A stretch of 64,000 bases of DNA from Streptomyces sp. NBC_01454 (GTDB lineage: Bacteria; Actinomycetota; Actinomycetes; Streptomycetales; Streptomycetaceae). The position numbers and the translations under genes are program-made. Positions 34,449 to 42,552 of the stretch are shown in pieces (the stretch's first letter is position 1; every line of letters begins with the position of its first letter). Below the pieces are notes generated by a model. It was not told the DNA's origin and made no database searches. It saw nothing but the letters and a program-made list of their open reading frames with translations. Where the stretch lies: positions 434,001-498,000 of the forward strand of contig NZ_CP109460.1 in NCBI RefSeq assembly GCF_036227565.1. Reading direction: 5' to 3'.

Positions 34449-35351
34449 ATGGCACTACGCACCCCCTCCGGGCCACCCCGGGCCCCGCGCGGCCGCTCCG
34501 CGTCCGGCACCCGGCTGTGGACCTGGCTGATGCTCCCCGGCACCCTGTGGATGACCGGGTTCCTGATCGCCTCCCTGATCCTGGTGGCCACCCTGGCGCT
34601 GGGCACCACCGACCCGCTCGGCAACCCGCGGTTCGGCCTCAGCTTCGACAACATCGCGGCGATGGCCGACCCCGCCTACCGGATCGTGCTGCTGCGGTCG
34701 CTGGTGTTCGCCCTGATCGCCTGCGCCGTCTGCCTCATCGTGGCCTACCCGGTCGCCTACGCCATCGCGCTGCACGGCGGCCGGTTCAAGCATCTGCTGA
34801 TCGCCGCGATCGTCGTGCCGTTCTTCGCCAACTACCTGGTGCGGATGTACGGCTGGTCGGTGGTGCTGTCCGACGACGGCCCGGTGCTGAAGGCGCTGCG
34901 CGCCGTCGGGCTGGCGGACGGGCACACCAGGATCCTGCAGAGCGGCGTCGGCGTGATCGCCGGGCTCGTCTACGGCTTCATCGTCTTCATGATCATCCCG
35001 CTGTACGCGGCGCTGGAACGGATGGACCTCTCCCTGATCGAGGCCGGCCGCGACCTGTACGGCGGGCCGTTGCGGACCTTCTTCTTCGTCACCCTCCCGG
35101 CCACCCGGCAGGGCGCGGCCGCGGGCGCCGTCCTGGTCTTCCTGCCCGCCATGGGGGACTTCGTGAGTGCCCAGCTGATGGGCGGACCGGATCAGATCAT
35201 GATCGGCAACCTGATCCAGGACAAGTTCTTCCAGGGCCAGAACTGGCCGCTGGGATCCGCCCTCACCATGCTGATGATGGCGGTGCTGTTCCTCGGGATG
35301 CTCGGCCATCTGCGGCGCACCCGCAAGGACGAGGCGGAGGCCGCCCGATGA
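34449..35351 (+). CDS. Polyamine-type ABC permease (PotB-like)
   Basis: A 300-residue inner-membrane permease with about six helices and the EAA motif region EAGRDLYGGPLRTFFFVTLP. The PotB-type N-terminus (MLPGTLWMTGFLIASLILVA) is present. It overlaps the next permease by ATGA. Confidence 0.92.
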   Translation: MALRTPSGPPRAPRGRSASGTRLWTWLMLPGTLWMTGFLIASLILVATLALGTTDPLGNPRFGLSFDNIAAMADPAYRIVLLRSLVFALIACAVCLIVAYPVAYAIALHGGRFKHLLIAAIVVPFFANYLVRMYGWSVVLSDDGPVLKALRAVGLADGHTRILQSGVGVIAGLVYGFIVFMIIPLYAALERMDLSLIEAGRDLYGGPLRTFFFVTLPATRQGAAAGAVLVFLPAMGDFVSAQLMGGPDQIMIGNLIQDKFFQGQNWPLGSALTMLMMAVLFLGMLGHLRRTRKDEAEAAR

Positions 35352-36193
35352 CACTTCGCCCCCTGCACCGCCGGCGCCGCCGCGGCACCGACCGCCGCCC
35401 CCGGCTCGCCCTCGCGGTCACCGCCGTCTTCTTCCTGCTGCTCTACCTCCCCATCGGGGTGGTCGTCCTCTTCTCCTTCAACGCCCAGAAGTCGCTGACC
35501 GTCTTCAAGGGCCTGAGCCTGCGCTGGTACACCGCCTTCTTCCACGACAACGTGCTGATCGAGTCGCTCGGCATGAGTCTGCGGATCTCCCTGGTGGCGA
35601 TGGCCGGTTCGGTGCTCCTCGGGGTGGCGCTGGCCCTGGGGCTGGTGCGCTGCCGCACCCGGCTGGGTTCGCTGGCCGGCCTGATCATGCTGGTCCCGCT
35701 GATCACCCCGGAGATCGTCACCGGTGTCGCCGCGATGCTGCTCTTCAAGGGCATGGACATCACCCTGTCCTCCGGCACGGTCATGCTCGCGGAGATCACC
35801 TTCTCCATCTCCTATGTGACGGTGATCCTGCGCTCGCGCATCGCCGCCCTCAACCCGGAGGTCGAGGAGGCCGCGATGGATCTGGGCGCCACCCGCTGGC
35901 AGGCCCTGCGGCTGGTGACGCTGCCCGCCCTGCTGCCCAGCATCCTGGCCTCGGCGGTGCTGGTCTTCGCCCTGGTCTTCGACGACTTCGTGCTGGCGTA
36001 CTTCACCACCGGCGTGGACCCGCAGCCGCTGTCGGTACGGATCTACTCCGCCATCCGGTTCGGGGTGCAGCCCACCATCAACGCCGTCGGCACCCTGATG
36101 CTGGTCGGCTCCATCGGCCTCATCGCGCTCGCCCTGGCCATTCCACGGCTGTTCGGCCGCCGCGGTGGCCTCGATCTGCTCTCCGGGAAGTGA
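35348..36193 (+). CDS. Polyamine-type ABC permease (PotC-like)
   Basis: A 281-residue permease, the partner of the preceding gene. PotC-type features: LYLPIGVVVLFSFNAQKSL near the start, EEAAMDLGATRWQALRLVTLP (EAA loop) and FDDFVLAYFTTG. The ATG at 35348 overlaps the previous stop. Confidence 0.92.
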   Translation: MTLRPLHRRRRRGTDRRPRLALAVTAVFFLLLYLPIGVVVLFSFNAQKSLTVFKGLSLRWYTAFFHDNVLIESLGMSLRISLVAMAGSVLLGVALALGLVRCRTRLGSLAGLIMLVPLITPEIVTGVAAMLLFKGMDITLSSGTVMLAEITFSISYVTVILRSRIAALNPEVEEAAMDLGATRWQALRLVTLPALLPSILASAVLVFALVFDDFVLAYFTTGVDPQPLSVRIYSAIRFGVQPTINAVGTLMLVGSIGLIALALAIPRLFGRRGGLDLLSGK

Positions 36194-36198
36194 CACCC

Positions 36199-37308
36199 AT
36201 GCCCTCCCTCGACACCCCCCGAGCCGGGTCGGCCGAGGCCGGCGCCCCGCCCGCCGTCCGGCTCGACTCGATCAGCAAGACCTACGGCAACTCCTCCGCG
36301 GTCGACGACCTCTGCCTGGACATCGCCCCCGGTGAGTTCTTCTCCCTGCTGGGCCCGTCCGGCTGCGGCAAGACCACCTCGCTGCGGATGATCGGCGGCT
36401 TCACCGACCCCACCGCCGGCACCGTCCTGCTGAGCGGCGAGGACGTCACCGCGCTCCCGCCGGACAAGCGCAACGTCAATACGGTCTTCCAGAGTTACGC
36501 CCTCTTCGACCATCTCTCGGTGGCCGACAACGTGGCCTTCGGCCTCAAGCGCAAGGGCGTCGGCCGGGCCGAGATCCGCACCCGGGTGGCGGCCATGCTG
36601 GAGCGGGTGCAGCTCGGCGAACTCGGCGACCGCAAGCCCGGCACGCTCTCCGGCGGGCAGCGGCAGCGGGTGGCCCTGGCCCGCGCCCTGGTCAACCGAC
36701 CCCAGGTGCTGCTGCTGGACGAGCCGCTGGCCGCGCTCGACCTCAAGCTGCGGCGACGGATGCAGGTCGAACTCAAGCAGATCCAGCGCGAGGTCGGCAT
36801 CACCTTCGTCTTCGTCACCCATGACCAGGACGAGGCGCTGACCATGTCGGACCGGGTGGCGGTGATGAACGAGGGCCGGGTGGAGCAGTGCGGCACGCCG
36901 GAGGACGTCTACGAACACCCCGCGAGCCGCTTCGTGGCGTCCTTCATGGGGACGTCCAACCTCGTCCCCGGCACCTACCGCGACGGGCAGGTGGTCCTCG
37001 ACTGCGGCCCCACGCTGCCGGTCGGCCCGCGCAGCGACGTCGCCGACGGCAGCGCCGTCAGTCTGTCGGTCCGGCCGGAGAAGATCTGGCTCTCCGACTT
37101 CGAACCCGGCATGGCCCTGGTACGGGGAGTGGTCCGCGAGACCGTCTACTCCGGCCCCACCACCACCTATCTGATCGAACTCGCCCCCGACGTCACGGTG
37201 TCCGTGCTGGAACAGAACACCGACCGCTCCCGCATGGAGGACCGCTGGTGCGGCGGCGAGAGCGTGGAGATCGGCTGGCGGCCCGAACACTGTCTGGTCC
37301 TCGAGTAG
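36199..37308 (+). CDS. Polyamine-type ABC ATPase (PotA-like)
   Basis: A 369-residue ATPase: Walker A GPSGCGKTT, Q-loop FQSYALF, signature LSGGQRQRVALARAL, Walker B LLLDEPLAALD, H-loop THDQDEAL, and the C-terminal TOBE regulatory domain. I take the ATG at 36199 because GGGAAG is 8 nt upstream, rather than the GTG overlapping the stop. Confidence 0.92.
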   Translation: MPSLDTPRAGSAEAGAPPAVRLDSISKTYGNSSAVDDLCLDIAPGEFFSLLGPSGCGKTTSLRMIGGFTDPTAGTVLLSGEDVTALPPDKRNVNTVFQSYALFDHLSVADNVAFGLKRKGVGRAEIRTRVAAMLERVQLGELGDRKPGTLSGGQRQRVALARALVNRPQVLLLDEPLAALDLKLRRRMQVELKQIQREVGITFVFVTHDQDEALTMSDRVAVMNEGRVEQCGTPEDVYEHPASRFVASFMGTSNLVPGTYRDGQVVLDCGPTLPVGPRSDVADGSAVSLSVRPEKIWLSDFEPGMALVRGVVRETVYSGPTTTYLIELAPDVTVSVLEQNTDRSRMEDRWCGGESVEIGWRPEHCLVLE

Positions 37309-37322
37309 CCGCCCGGCCCGGG

Positions 37323-37339
37323 CCGGTCCGCCGGACCGG
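37323..37339 (+). promoter_or_regulatory. Hairpin between transporter and oxidase genes
   Basis: CCGGTCC-GCC-GGACCGG within a longer imperfect GC-rich stem in the 78-bp gap after the ATPase gene. Possible partial terminator or processing site. Confidence 0.45.
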
Positions 37340-37386
37340 GCCGGCCGCCCTCAGCCGCCCCACCGACAGCAAAGGAACGCCCCCTG

Positions 37387-38700
37387 ATGAACCACGACGT
37401 CATCGTGCTCGGCGCCGGCCTCGCCGGACTCGCCGCGGCACGGGACCTGAGCGCGGCCGGCGCCGATGTGCTCGTCCTGGAGGCCCGTGACCGGGTCGGC
37501 GGACGCGTCGAACAGGCCGTGCTGCCCGACGGCCGGCTGGTCCAGCTCGGCGGAGAGGTGGTCGGCCGGGCACACACCGCCTATCTCGCGCTGGCCGCGG
37601 AGCTCGGACTGACCCTCGTGCCCAGCTATGTCGCCGAGCCCGGCCGGATGGCGCGGGCCACCGCGGAAGGGGTCTCAGCCGGCGACCCGCCGCACTGGTT
37701 CGGCCCCGGCGACCAGACCTGTCACGAGCAGGTCACCGAGGCGTTCGTGGCGCTGGCACGGACCGTCGACCCCGAGGACCCGTGGTCCCTTCCGCACGCC
37801 GCGGCCCTCGACCGGTTGTCGGTCGGTGCCTGGCTGCGCGGCGAGGGGGCGAGCCCGGCCGTCGTACGGCTCTGGGAGATCGGTCAACTGGCCCTGGCCA
37901 GCGGCTCCTGCGAGCGCACCTCCCTGCTCGCCGCGCTGCGCAAGCACGCCGCCGTCCCCGGTGACGACCCCTACGCCTACGAGGACTGGGAAGGGCTGCG
38001 GGTGGCCGAGGGCTCGGCGACCGTGGCGCTGCGGATGGCGGCGGAACTCGGCCATCGCATCCGCCTCTCGGCACCGGTCACAGAGGCCGCGGTGCGCCCG
38101 GGCGGCTGCCGGGTGCGGCTGGCCGGCGGGGAGACCCTGGCCGCGGACGCACTGGTCAGCGCGCTGCCGGTGGGCCCGCTCCGCTCGGTGGCCGTCACCG
38201 GGGTCTCCGATGCCCGCCTCGCCTCGCTGCACCGTCAGCGCCAGGCCGTCGCCGCGAAGTTCGCGGCGGCCTACGACAAGCCCTTCTGGCGCAGCCTGGA
38301 CCTCAACGGCCTCTCCGAATGCGAGGGCGTGCTCGGCAGCACCTGGCCGCAGAGCGAGGGCATCCTGTCCGCACTGATCCCTCCGGAGCGCTACGGCGTC
38401 CTGCTGGGGATGCCCGCCGCGGTCCGTGACCAGGAGCTGCTGTCCGACGTGGCCCGTCTCTACGGCCCGGAGGCGCTCCAGCCGTTCACGTCGTATCTGC
38501 GCATGTGGGGCACCGACCCGTGGACCCAGGGCTATGTCACGCACTGGAGCCCCGGCGACGTGATGGCGGTCGGCCCGCTGCACGGCACCCATGAACCGCC
38601 CTTCTACATCTGCGGATCGGACCAGTGGGTGGCCGGCTACATGGAAGGCGCAGTGCGCACCGGGCGCGCGGCGGCGCGGGAGGTGCTGCGCCATGGCTGA
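37387..38700 (+). CDS. Flavin amine oxidase
   Basis: A 437-residue flavin monoamine oxidase-type protein with the FAD motif VLGAGLAGLAAARDL (about 8-22), RVGGRVEQ and a C-terminal YICGSDQWVAGYMEGAVRTGR that closes the FAD site. It should oxidise the amine brought in by the Pot-like system to an aldehyde, with H2O2 or a carrier. It overlaps the aldehyde dehydrogenase gene by 8 nt. Confidence 0.9.
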   Translation: MNHDVIVLGAGLAGLAAARDLSAAGADVLVLEARDRVGGRVEQAVLPDGRLVQLGGEVVGRAHTAYLALAAELGLTLVPSYVAEPGRMARATAEGVSAGDPPHWFGPGDQTCHEQVTEAFVALARTVDPEDPWSLPHAAALDRLSVGAWLRGEGASPAVVRLWEIGQLALASGSCERTSLLAALRKHAAVPGDDPYAYEDWEGLRVAEGSATVALRMAAELGHRIRLSAPVTEAAVRPGGCRVRLAGGETLAADALVSALPVGPLRSVAVTGVSDARLASLHRQRQAVAAKFAAAYDKPFWRSLDLNGLSECEGVLGSTWPQSEGILSALIPPERYGVLLGMPAAVRDQELLSDVARLYGPEALQPFTSYLRMWGTDPWTQGYVTHWSPGDVMAVGPLHGTHEPPFYICGSDQWVAGYMEGAVRTGRAAAREVLRHG

Positions 38701-40126
38701 GCCGGCCGCCCCCTCCCCCGTCCTCAACCACATCGCCGGGGCCGACCGGCCGTCGGCCTCCGGCGCCTCGATGGCGCTCGTCAACCCCGCCACCGGCGCG
38801 GTGCACGGCAGCGCGCCCCGCTCCGGGCCGTCCGACACCGACGCGGCCTGCACGGCGGCACAGGCCGCCCTCGACGGCTGGTCCCTGACCACCCCCGCGC
38901 AGCGGCAGCGGGCCCTGCTGGGGATCGCCGAGGCGATCGAGGCCCACGCCGACGCCCTGGTGGCCGCCGAGGTCGGGGACACCGGCAAGCCGCCCGGGCG
39001 GTTCCGGTCCGAGGAACTGCCCGCGGTCACCGACACGTTCCGCTTCTTCGCGGGGGCGGCGCGCAATCTCCCGGGGGCGGCCGCCGCCGAGTACACCGAG
39101 GGCCGCACCTCGGTGCTGCGGCGCGAACCGGTCGGGGTCTGCGCCCAGATCACCCCCTGGAACTACCCGCTGATGATGGCCGCGTGGAAGATCGCCCCGG
39201 CCCTCGCGGCAGGCAACACCTGTGTCCTCAAGCCCGCCGACACCACCCCTTCGTCGGCCGCGCTGCTCGCCCGGATCGCGGCGGAGCAGCTGCCGTCCGG
39301 GGTGCTCAATGTGGTCTGCGGTGACCGCGACACCGGCCGGTCGCTGACCGCGCACCCCGTGCCCCGTCTGATCGCGGTCACCGGCAGCGTCCGGGCGGGG
39401 CGGGAGATCGCTGCCACCGCCGCCGCGGACCTCAAGCGGGTGCATCTGGAACTGGGCGGGAACGCCCCGGTCGTCGTCCATGACGATGTGGACCTCGAGG
39501 CCACCGCGGCCGAACTGGCGGCCGTGGCCTACTACAACGCCGGCCAGGACTGCACCGCTGCCACCCGGCTGCTGGTGCACCGGCGGCGGTATGACGCCTT
39601 CGTCGCCGCGTTCGCCGCCCAGGCGCGCACGCTGCGCACCGGGCCGCCCGACGAGGCGCCGGCGGACTACGGACCGCTCAACAGCGCGACTCAACTTGCC
39701 TCTGTACAGGGCTTGTTGAGCCGTCTCCCGGCGCATGCGGAGGTGGTGACGGGAGGAGCCGCGGCCGGGCGGGCGGGCTGGTTCCACGAGCCCACGGTGG
39801 TCGCCGGGGTGCGGCAGGGCGACAAGATCGTGCAGGAGGAGATCTTCGGCCCGGTCGTCACCGTGCAGCCCTTCACCGACGAGGACGAGGCCCTGCGGCT
39901 GGCGAACGGGGTCCGGTTCGGTCTGGCGGCGAGCGTGTGGACCGGCGACCACGGGCGGGCCATGCGGGCCACCCGGGCGCTGCACACCGGGATCGTCTGG
40001 GTGAACACCCATGGCACCACCGTCTCGGAGATGCCGCACGGCGGGGTCAAGCACTCCGGCTACGGCAGCGATCTGTCCCTGGCGGGCCTGCTGGACTACA
40101 CCCAGGTCAAGCACGTCATGCTGTGA
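38693..40126 (+). CDS. Aldehyde dehydrogenase (gamma-aminobutyraldehyde DH-like)
   Basis: A 477-residue NAD(P) aldehyde dehydrogenase: PWNYPLMMAAWKIAPALAAG, general base E253 (LELGGNAP), nucleophile C287 (GQDCTAATR) and EEIFGPVV. It follows the amine oxidase with overlapping reading frames, so it would convert the resulting aldehyde to an acid. Resemblance to aminobutyraldehyde dehydrogenases is by family and context. Confidence 0.9.
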   Translation: MAEPAAPSPVLNHIAGADRPSASGASMALVNPATGAVHGSAPRSGPSDTDAACTAAQAALDGWSLTTPAQRQRALLGIAEAIEAHADALVAAEVGDTGKPPGRFRSEELPAVTDTFRFFAGAARNLPGAAAAEYTEGRTSVLRREPVGVCAQITPWNYPLMMAAWKIAPALAAGNTCVLKPADTTPSSAALLARIAAEQLPSGVLNVVCGDRDTGRSLTAHPVPRLIAVTGSVRAGREIAATAAADLKRVHLELGGNAPVVVHDDVDLEATAAELAAVAYYNAGQDCTAATRLLVHRRRYDAFVAAFAAQARTLRTGPPDEAPADYGPLNSATQLASVQGLLSRLPAHAEVVTGGAAAGRAGWFHEPTVVAGVRQGDKIVQEEIFGPVVTVQPFTDEDEALRLANGVRFGLAASVWTGDHGRAMRATRALHTGIVWVNTHGTTVSEMPHGGVKHSGYGSDLSLAGLLDYTQVKHVML

Positions 40127-40154
40127 GACGGCGGCCGCGCCCCGCGCCCCGCGC

Positions 40155-41081
40155 TCAGGGGCACGGCGGCTCGGTTTCGGCGGCGCTCCCGCCGGGGGCC
40201 GCGGCGGGAGTGCCCTGTGCACCCGTCAGATCCCGGGCCAGGGCGACGCGGGAGAGCAGCATCGCGCCCCACAGGACCAGGGCGACGCCCAGGGCCTCGG
40301 GCAGCAGCCACCAGCCGGTGCGGACCCGCTCGTCGTAGAGGGTGACCCCCAGCGACAGGCTCACCAGCGCGTCCCCGAGGGTGAGCACCGGCTGGGAGGC
40401 GGTCAGCGGGCCCGATTGCATGGCGTTCTCCAGGAGGAAGATGGCCATGACCCCGACCACGGCGAAGCCGTAGGTCTGCCATGCGGTGAAGAACGCGCCG
40501 GGGCCGCCGGCCTGCCAGGTGTGCGTCGCGTCCTTCATCAGGGCCGCGGTGAGCGCGTAGGCGACGGCCGTGGCCCCGGCGAAGCAGGCCGCCCGTACGC
40601 CGCCCGCGCCACGGCGCAGGGCGGCGCCGACGGCCGTGGCGATCACCCCGGCGCAGACCACGAGGGCGGGCACCCAGCGGCCGAACGGGGCGTGGGCGGT
40701 GCCGATGGTGGGCGCGGCGGCGGCGAGGGCGGAGCCGAGTCCGACCACGAGCAGCGCCACTCCCGCCCAGCCACTGCGGGGGATCCGTCCGCCGAGGAGT
40801 ACCCGGCCGATGAGCAGCGCGAGCGGCAGTTCCAGCACGAAGAGGGGCTGCACCACCGACAGCGCCCCCTGCGACAGCGCCAGCGCCTGGAAGCACGCCG
40901 CGGCGACGACCGCGAGCATCCCGCCGAGCCAGACGGCACGGTGCAGCAGATCGACGAGCAGCCCCAGGCGCAGCCCGGCGGACAGTGGGACGGTCCGGGC
41001 CGCGCGCCGCTGCAGCACCGTGGCCAGTGCGTTGCTGGCCGCCGCGAGCAGCGCGAACAGCACGGACGGCCATGTGGCCAC
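40155..41081 (-). CDS. DMT/EamA-family membrane transporter
   Basis: A 308-residue protein with about ten membrane helices and the DMT superfamily layout (two EamA-like halves; start PSVLFALLAAASNALATVLQ). The substrate is unknown. The GTG at 41081 has AGGAGGTG 8 nt upstream. It ends 28 bp from the aldehyde dehydrogenase stop, convergent. Confidence 0.85.
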   Translation of the reverse strand: MATWPSVLFALLAAASNALATVLQRRAARTVPLSAGLRLGLLVDLLHRAVWLGGMLAVVAAACFQALALSQGALSVVQPLFVLELPLALLIGRVLLGGRIPRSGWAGVALLVVGLGSALAAAAPTIGTAHAPFGRWVPALVVCAGVIATAVGAALRRGAGGVRAACFAGATAVAYALTAALMKDATHTWQAGGPGAFFTAWQTYGFAVVGVMAIFLLENAMQSGPLTASQPVLTLGDALVSLSLGVTLYDERVRTGWWLLPEALGVALVLWGAMLLSRVALARDLTGAQGTPAAAPGGSAAETEPPCP

Positions 41082-41483
41082 GCGCCCACCTCCTGGTCGG
41101 CCACCCGGTCACCGGGCGGTGCCGCGCCGGTCCTCGGGCGGGGCGGTGTGGCGCCGTGGTGGGCTTCGACGCTATCGGCAGCCGGCGCCGACGCCCCGCC
41201 GACACGGACGCCGGGCGGCCGCATTCGCTGAGCTGGACGGTGGTCGCCGGGGTGGCGGGGCCGCGGACCGGGTTCCGCGCGGCCGTGTCCGGGGTGCCGC
41301 GTCACCGTGTCCGTTTGCGCTGTCGTCCGGCCACGTCCGGAGTGTCGTCCGACCGTGTCCCGGGTGGCAGATCTTGCCTCGTCGGCGGCGAACGAGCAGG
41401 TCACAGCCGTCGGCCGGCCGGCGGCAGGTGGCGCAATAGTGCGGCAACACCACTGGCCGGATCCGGTCGGTATGGTCCACCGC
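41082..41483. other. Intergenic region upstream of the GntR gene with degenerate repeats
   Basis: 402 bp without a gene. It contains four spaced copies of CCGTGTCC or CCACGTCC (41283, 41306, 41331, 41353 approx.), 21-27 bp apart. The element spacing of about two helical turns suggests a multi-site binding region upstream of the regulator gene. Confidence 0.45.
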
Positions 41484-42254
41484 ATGCCAGCCGAACGCAC
41501 CCGCCAGCACACCACACCGGTCGCTGCCGCCCGCCGGCGCCGGCTCCGTGCGGACCGCGCCCGGCAGCTCGCCGACCTGCTGCGCCACCAGGTGCTCGCG
41601 GGCCGCTTCCCCGACGGCGTCCTGCCGCACGAGGAGGAGATCGGCACGGACTTCGGCGCGTCGCGCAACACCGTGCGCCAGGCCCTGGACCTGCTGCGCG
41701 CCGAACAGCTCGTGGCCCGCCAGCCGGGTGTGGGCACGGTCGTGGTGTGCCGCAAGTACCCGCATGCCCTGGACCGGTTGCAGGGGCTCGCCGAGACCCT
41801 GCAACCGCACGGCAGGGTCACCAATGAGGTACGCACCCTCAGCCCGGTTGCCGCACCGGGCCCGGTGGCGGACCGGCTGCGGATCCCGCCGCGCAGCGAC
41901 GTGCTGTATGTGGAGCGGCTGCGCCGGCTGGACGGTCTGCCGCTGTCCCTGGACCTCACCTATGTCCCGATGGACCTCGGTCTGTCGCTGCTCGACGCCG
42001 ACCTGGAGAACAACGATGTGTTCCGGCTGATCGAGGAGGCCGCCGGACAGCCGCTGGGCACCGCCGAGATCAGCCTGGAGGCCGTCAACGCCGATGCGCA
42101 CTCCGCCGCCGTGCTGGAAGCGCCGCGCGGCACCGCCCTGCTGATGCTGGAGCGCCTCACCCAGCTCGCCGACGGCTCCCCCGTCGACCTGGAGTTCATC
42201 CGCTTCCGCGGGGACCGCCTCACCATGCGGGGCCTGCTGCGCCGCACGCTCTGA
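41484..42254 (+). CDS. GntR-family regulator with UTRA domain
   Basis: A 256-residue GntR/HutC regulator. The winged HTH is at about 22-90 (ADLLRHQVLAGRFPDGVLPH, GASRNTVRQALDLLRAE) and the UTRA effector domain follows (about 100-250: VLYVERLRRLDGLPLSLDLT, PLGTAEISLEAV). No ribosome site precedes the ATG at 41484, but a TATGGT box lies 7 nt upstream, so the mRNA is probably leaderless. It heads the ferredoxin-transporter-flavoprotein cluster and likely senses its substrate. Confidence 0.9.
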   Translation: MPAERTRQHTTPVAAARRRRLRADRARQLADLLRHQVLAGRFPDGVLPHEEEIGTDFGASRNTVRQALDLLRAEQLVARQPGVGTVVVCRKYPHALDRLQGLAETLQPHGRVTNEVRTLSPVAAPGPVADRLRIPPRSDVLYVERLRRLDGLPLSLDLTYVPMDLGLSLLDADLENNDVFRLIEEAAGQPLGTAEISLEAVNADAHSAAVLEAPRGTALLMLERLTQLADGSPVDLEFIRFRGDRLTMRGLLRRTL

Positions 42255-42311
42255 GCCCCGCCGCCCCCTCTCGTCCCCCTCCGCCCTGCCCCGCCCTGCC
42301 CGGAGACCGCC

Positions 42312-42539
42312 ATGCCTCTTGTGCCCCAACGCGGCGACGTGCCCGTGACCATCGACGAGTCCCGGTGCATCGACGGCTGCACGCTGTGCGTCGACATGTG
42401 CCCGCTGGACTCGCTCGCCATCGACCCGTCGAGCAACAAGGCCTATATGCACGTCGACGAGTGCTGGTACTGCGGCCCGTGCGCCGCACGCTGTCCCACC
42501 GGCGCGGTCACGGTCAACATGCCCTACCTGCTGCGATGA
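42312..42539 (+). CDS. 2[4Fe-4S] ferredoxin (AprB-like)
   Basis: A 75-residue bacterial-type ferredoxin with eight cluster cysteines in two groups: CIDGCTLCVDMCP and CWYCGPCAARCP. The arrangement and the following C-terminus (TGAVTVNMPYL) resemble the electron-transfer subunit (AprB) of adenylylsulfate reductase, but without AprB's C-terminal tail. It is 57 bp after the regulator and is followed by a transporter and an AprA-like flavoprotein. Confidence 0.88.
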   Translation: MPLVPQRGDVPVTIDESRCIDGCTLCVDMCPLDSLAIDPSSNKAYMHVDECWYCGPCAARCPTGAVTVNMPYLLR

Positions 42540-42552
42540 GAGGCCTTTGACG

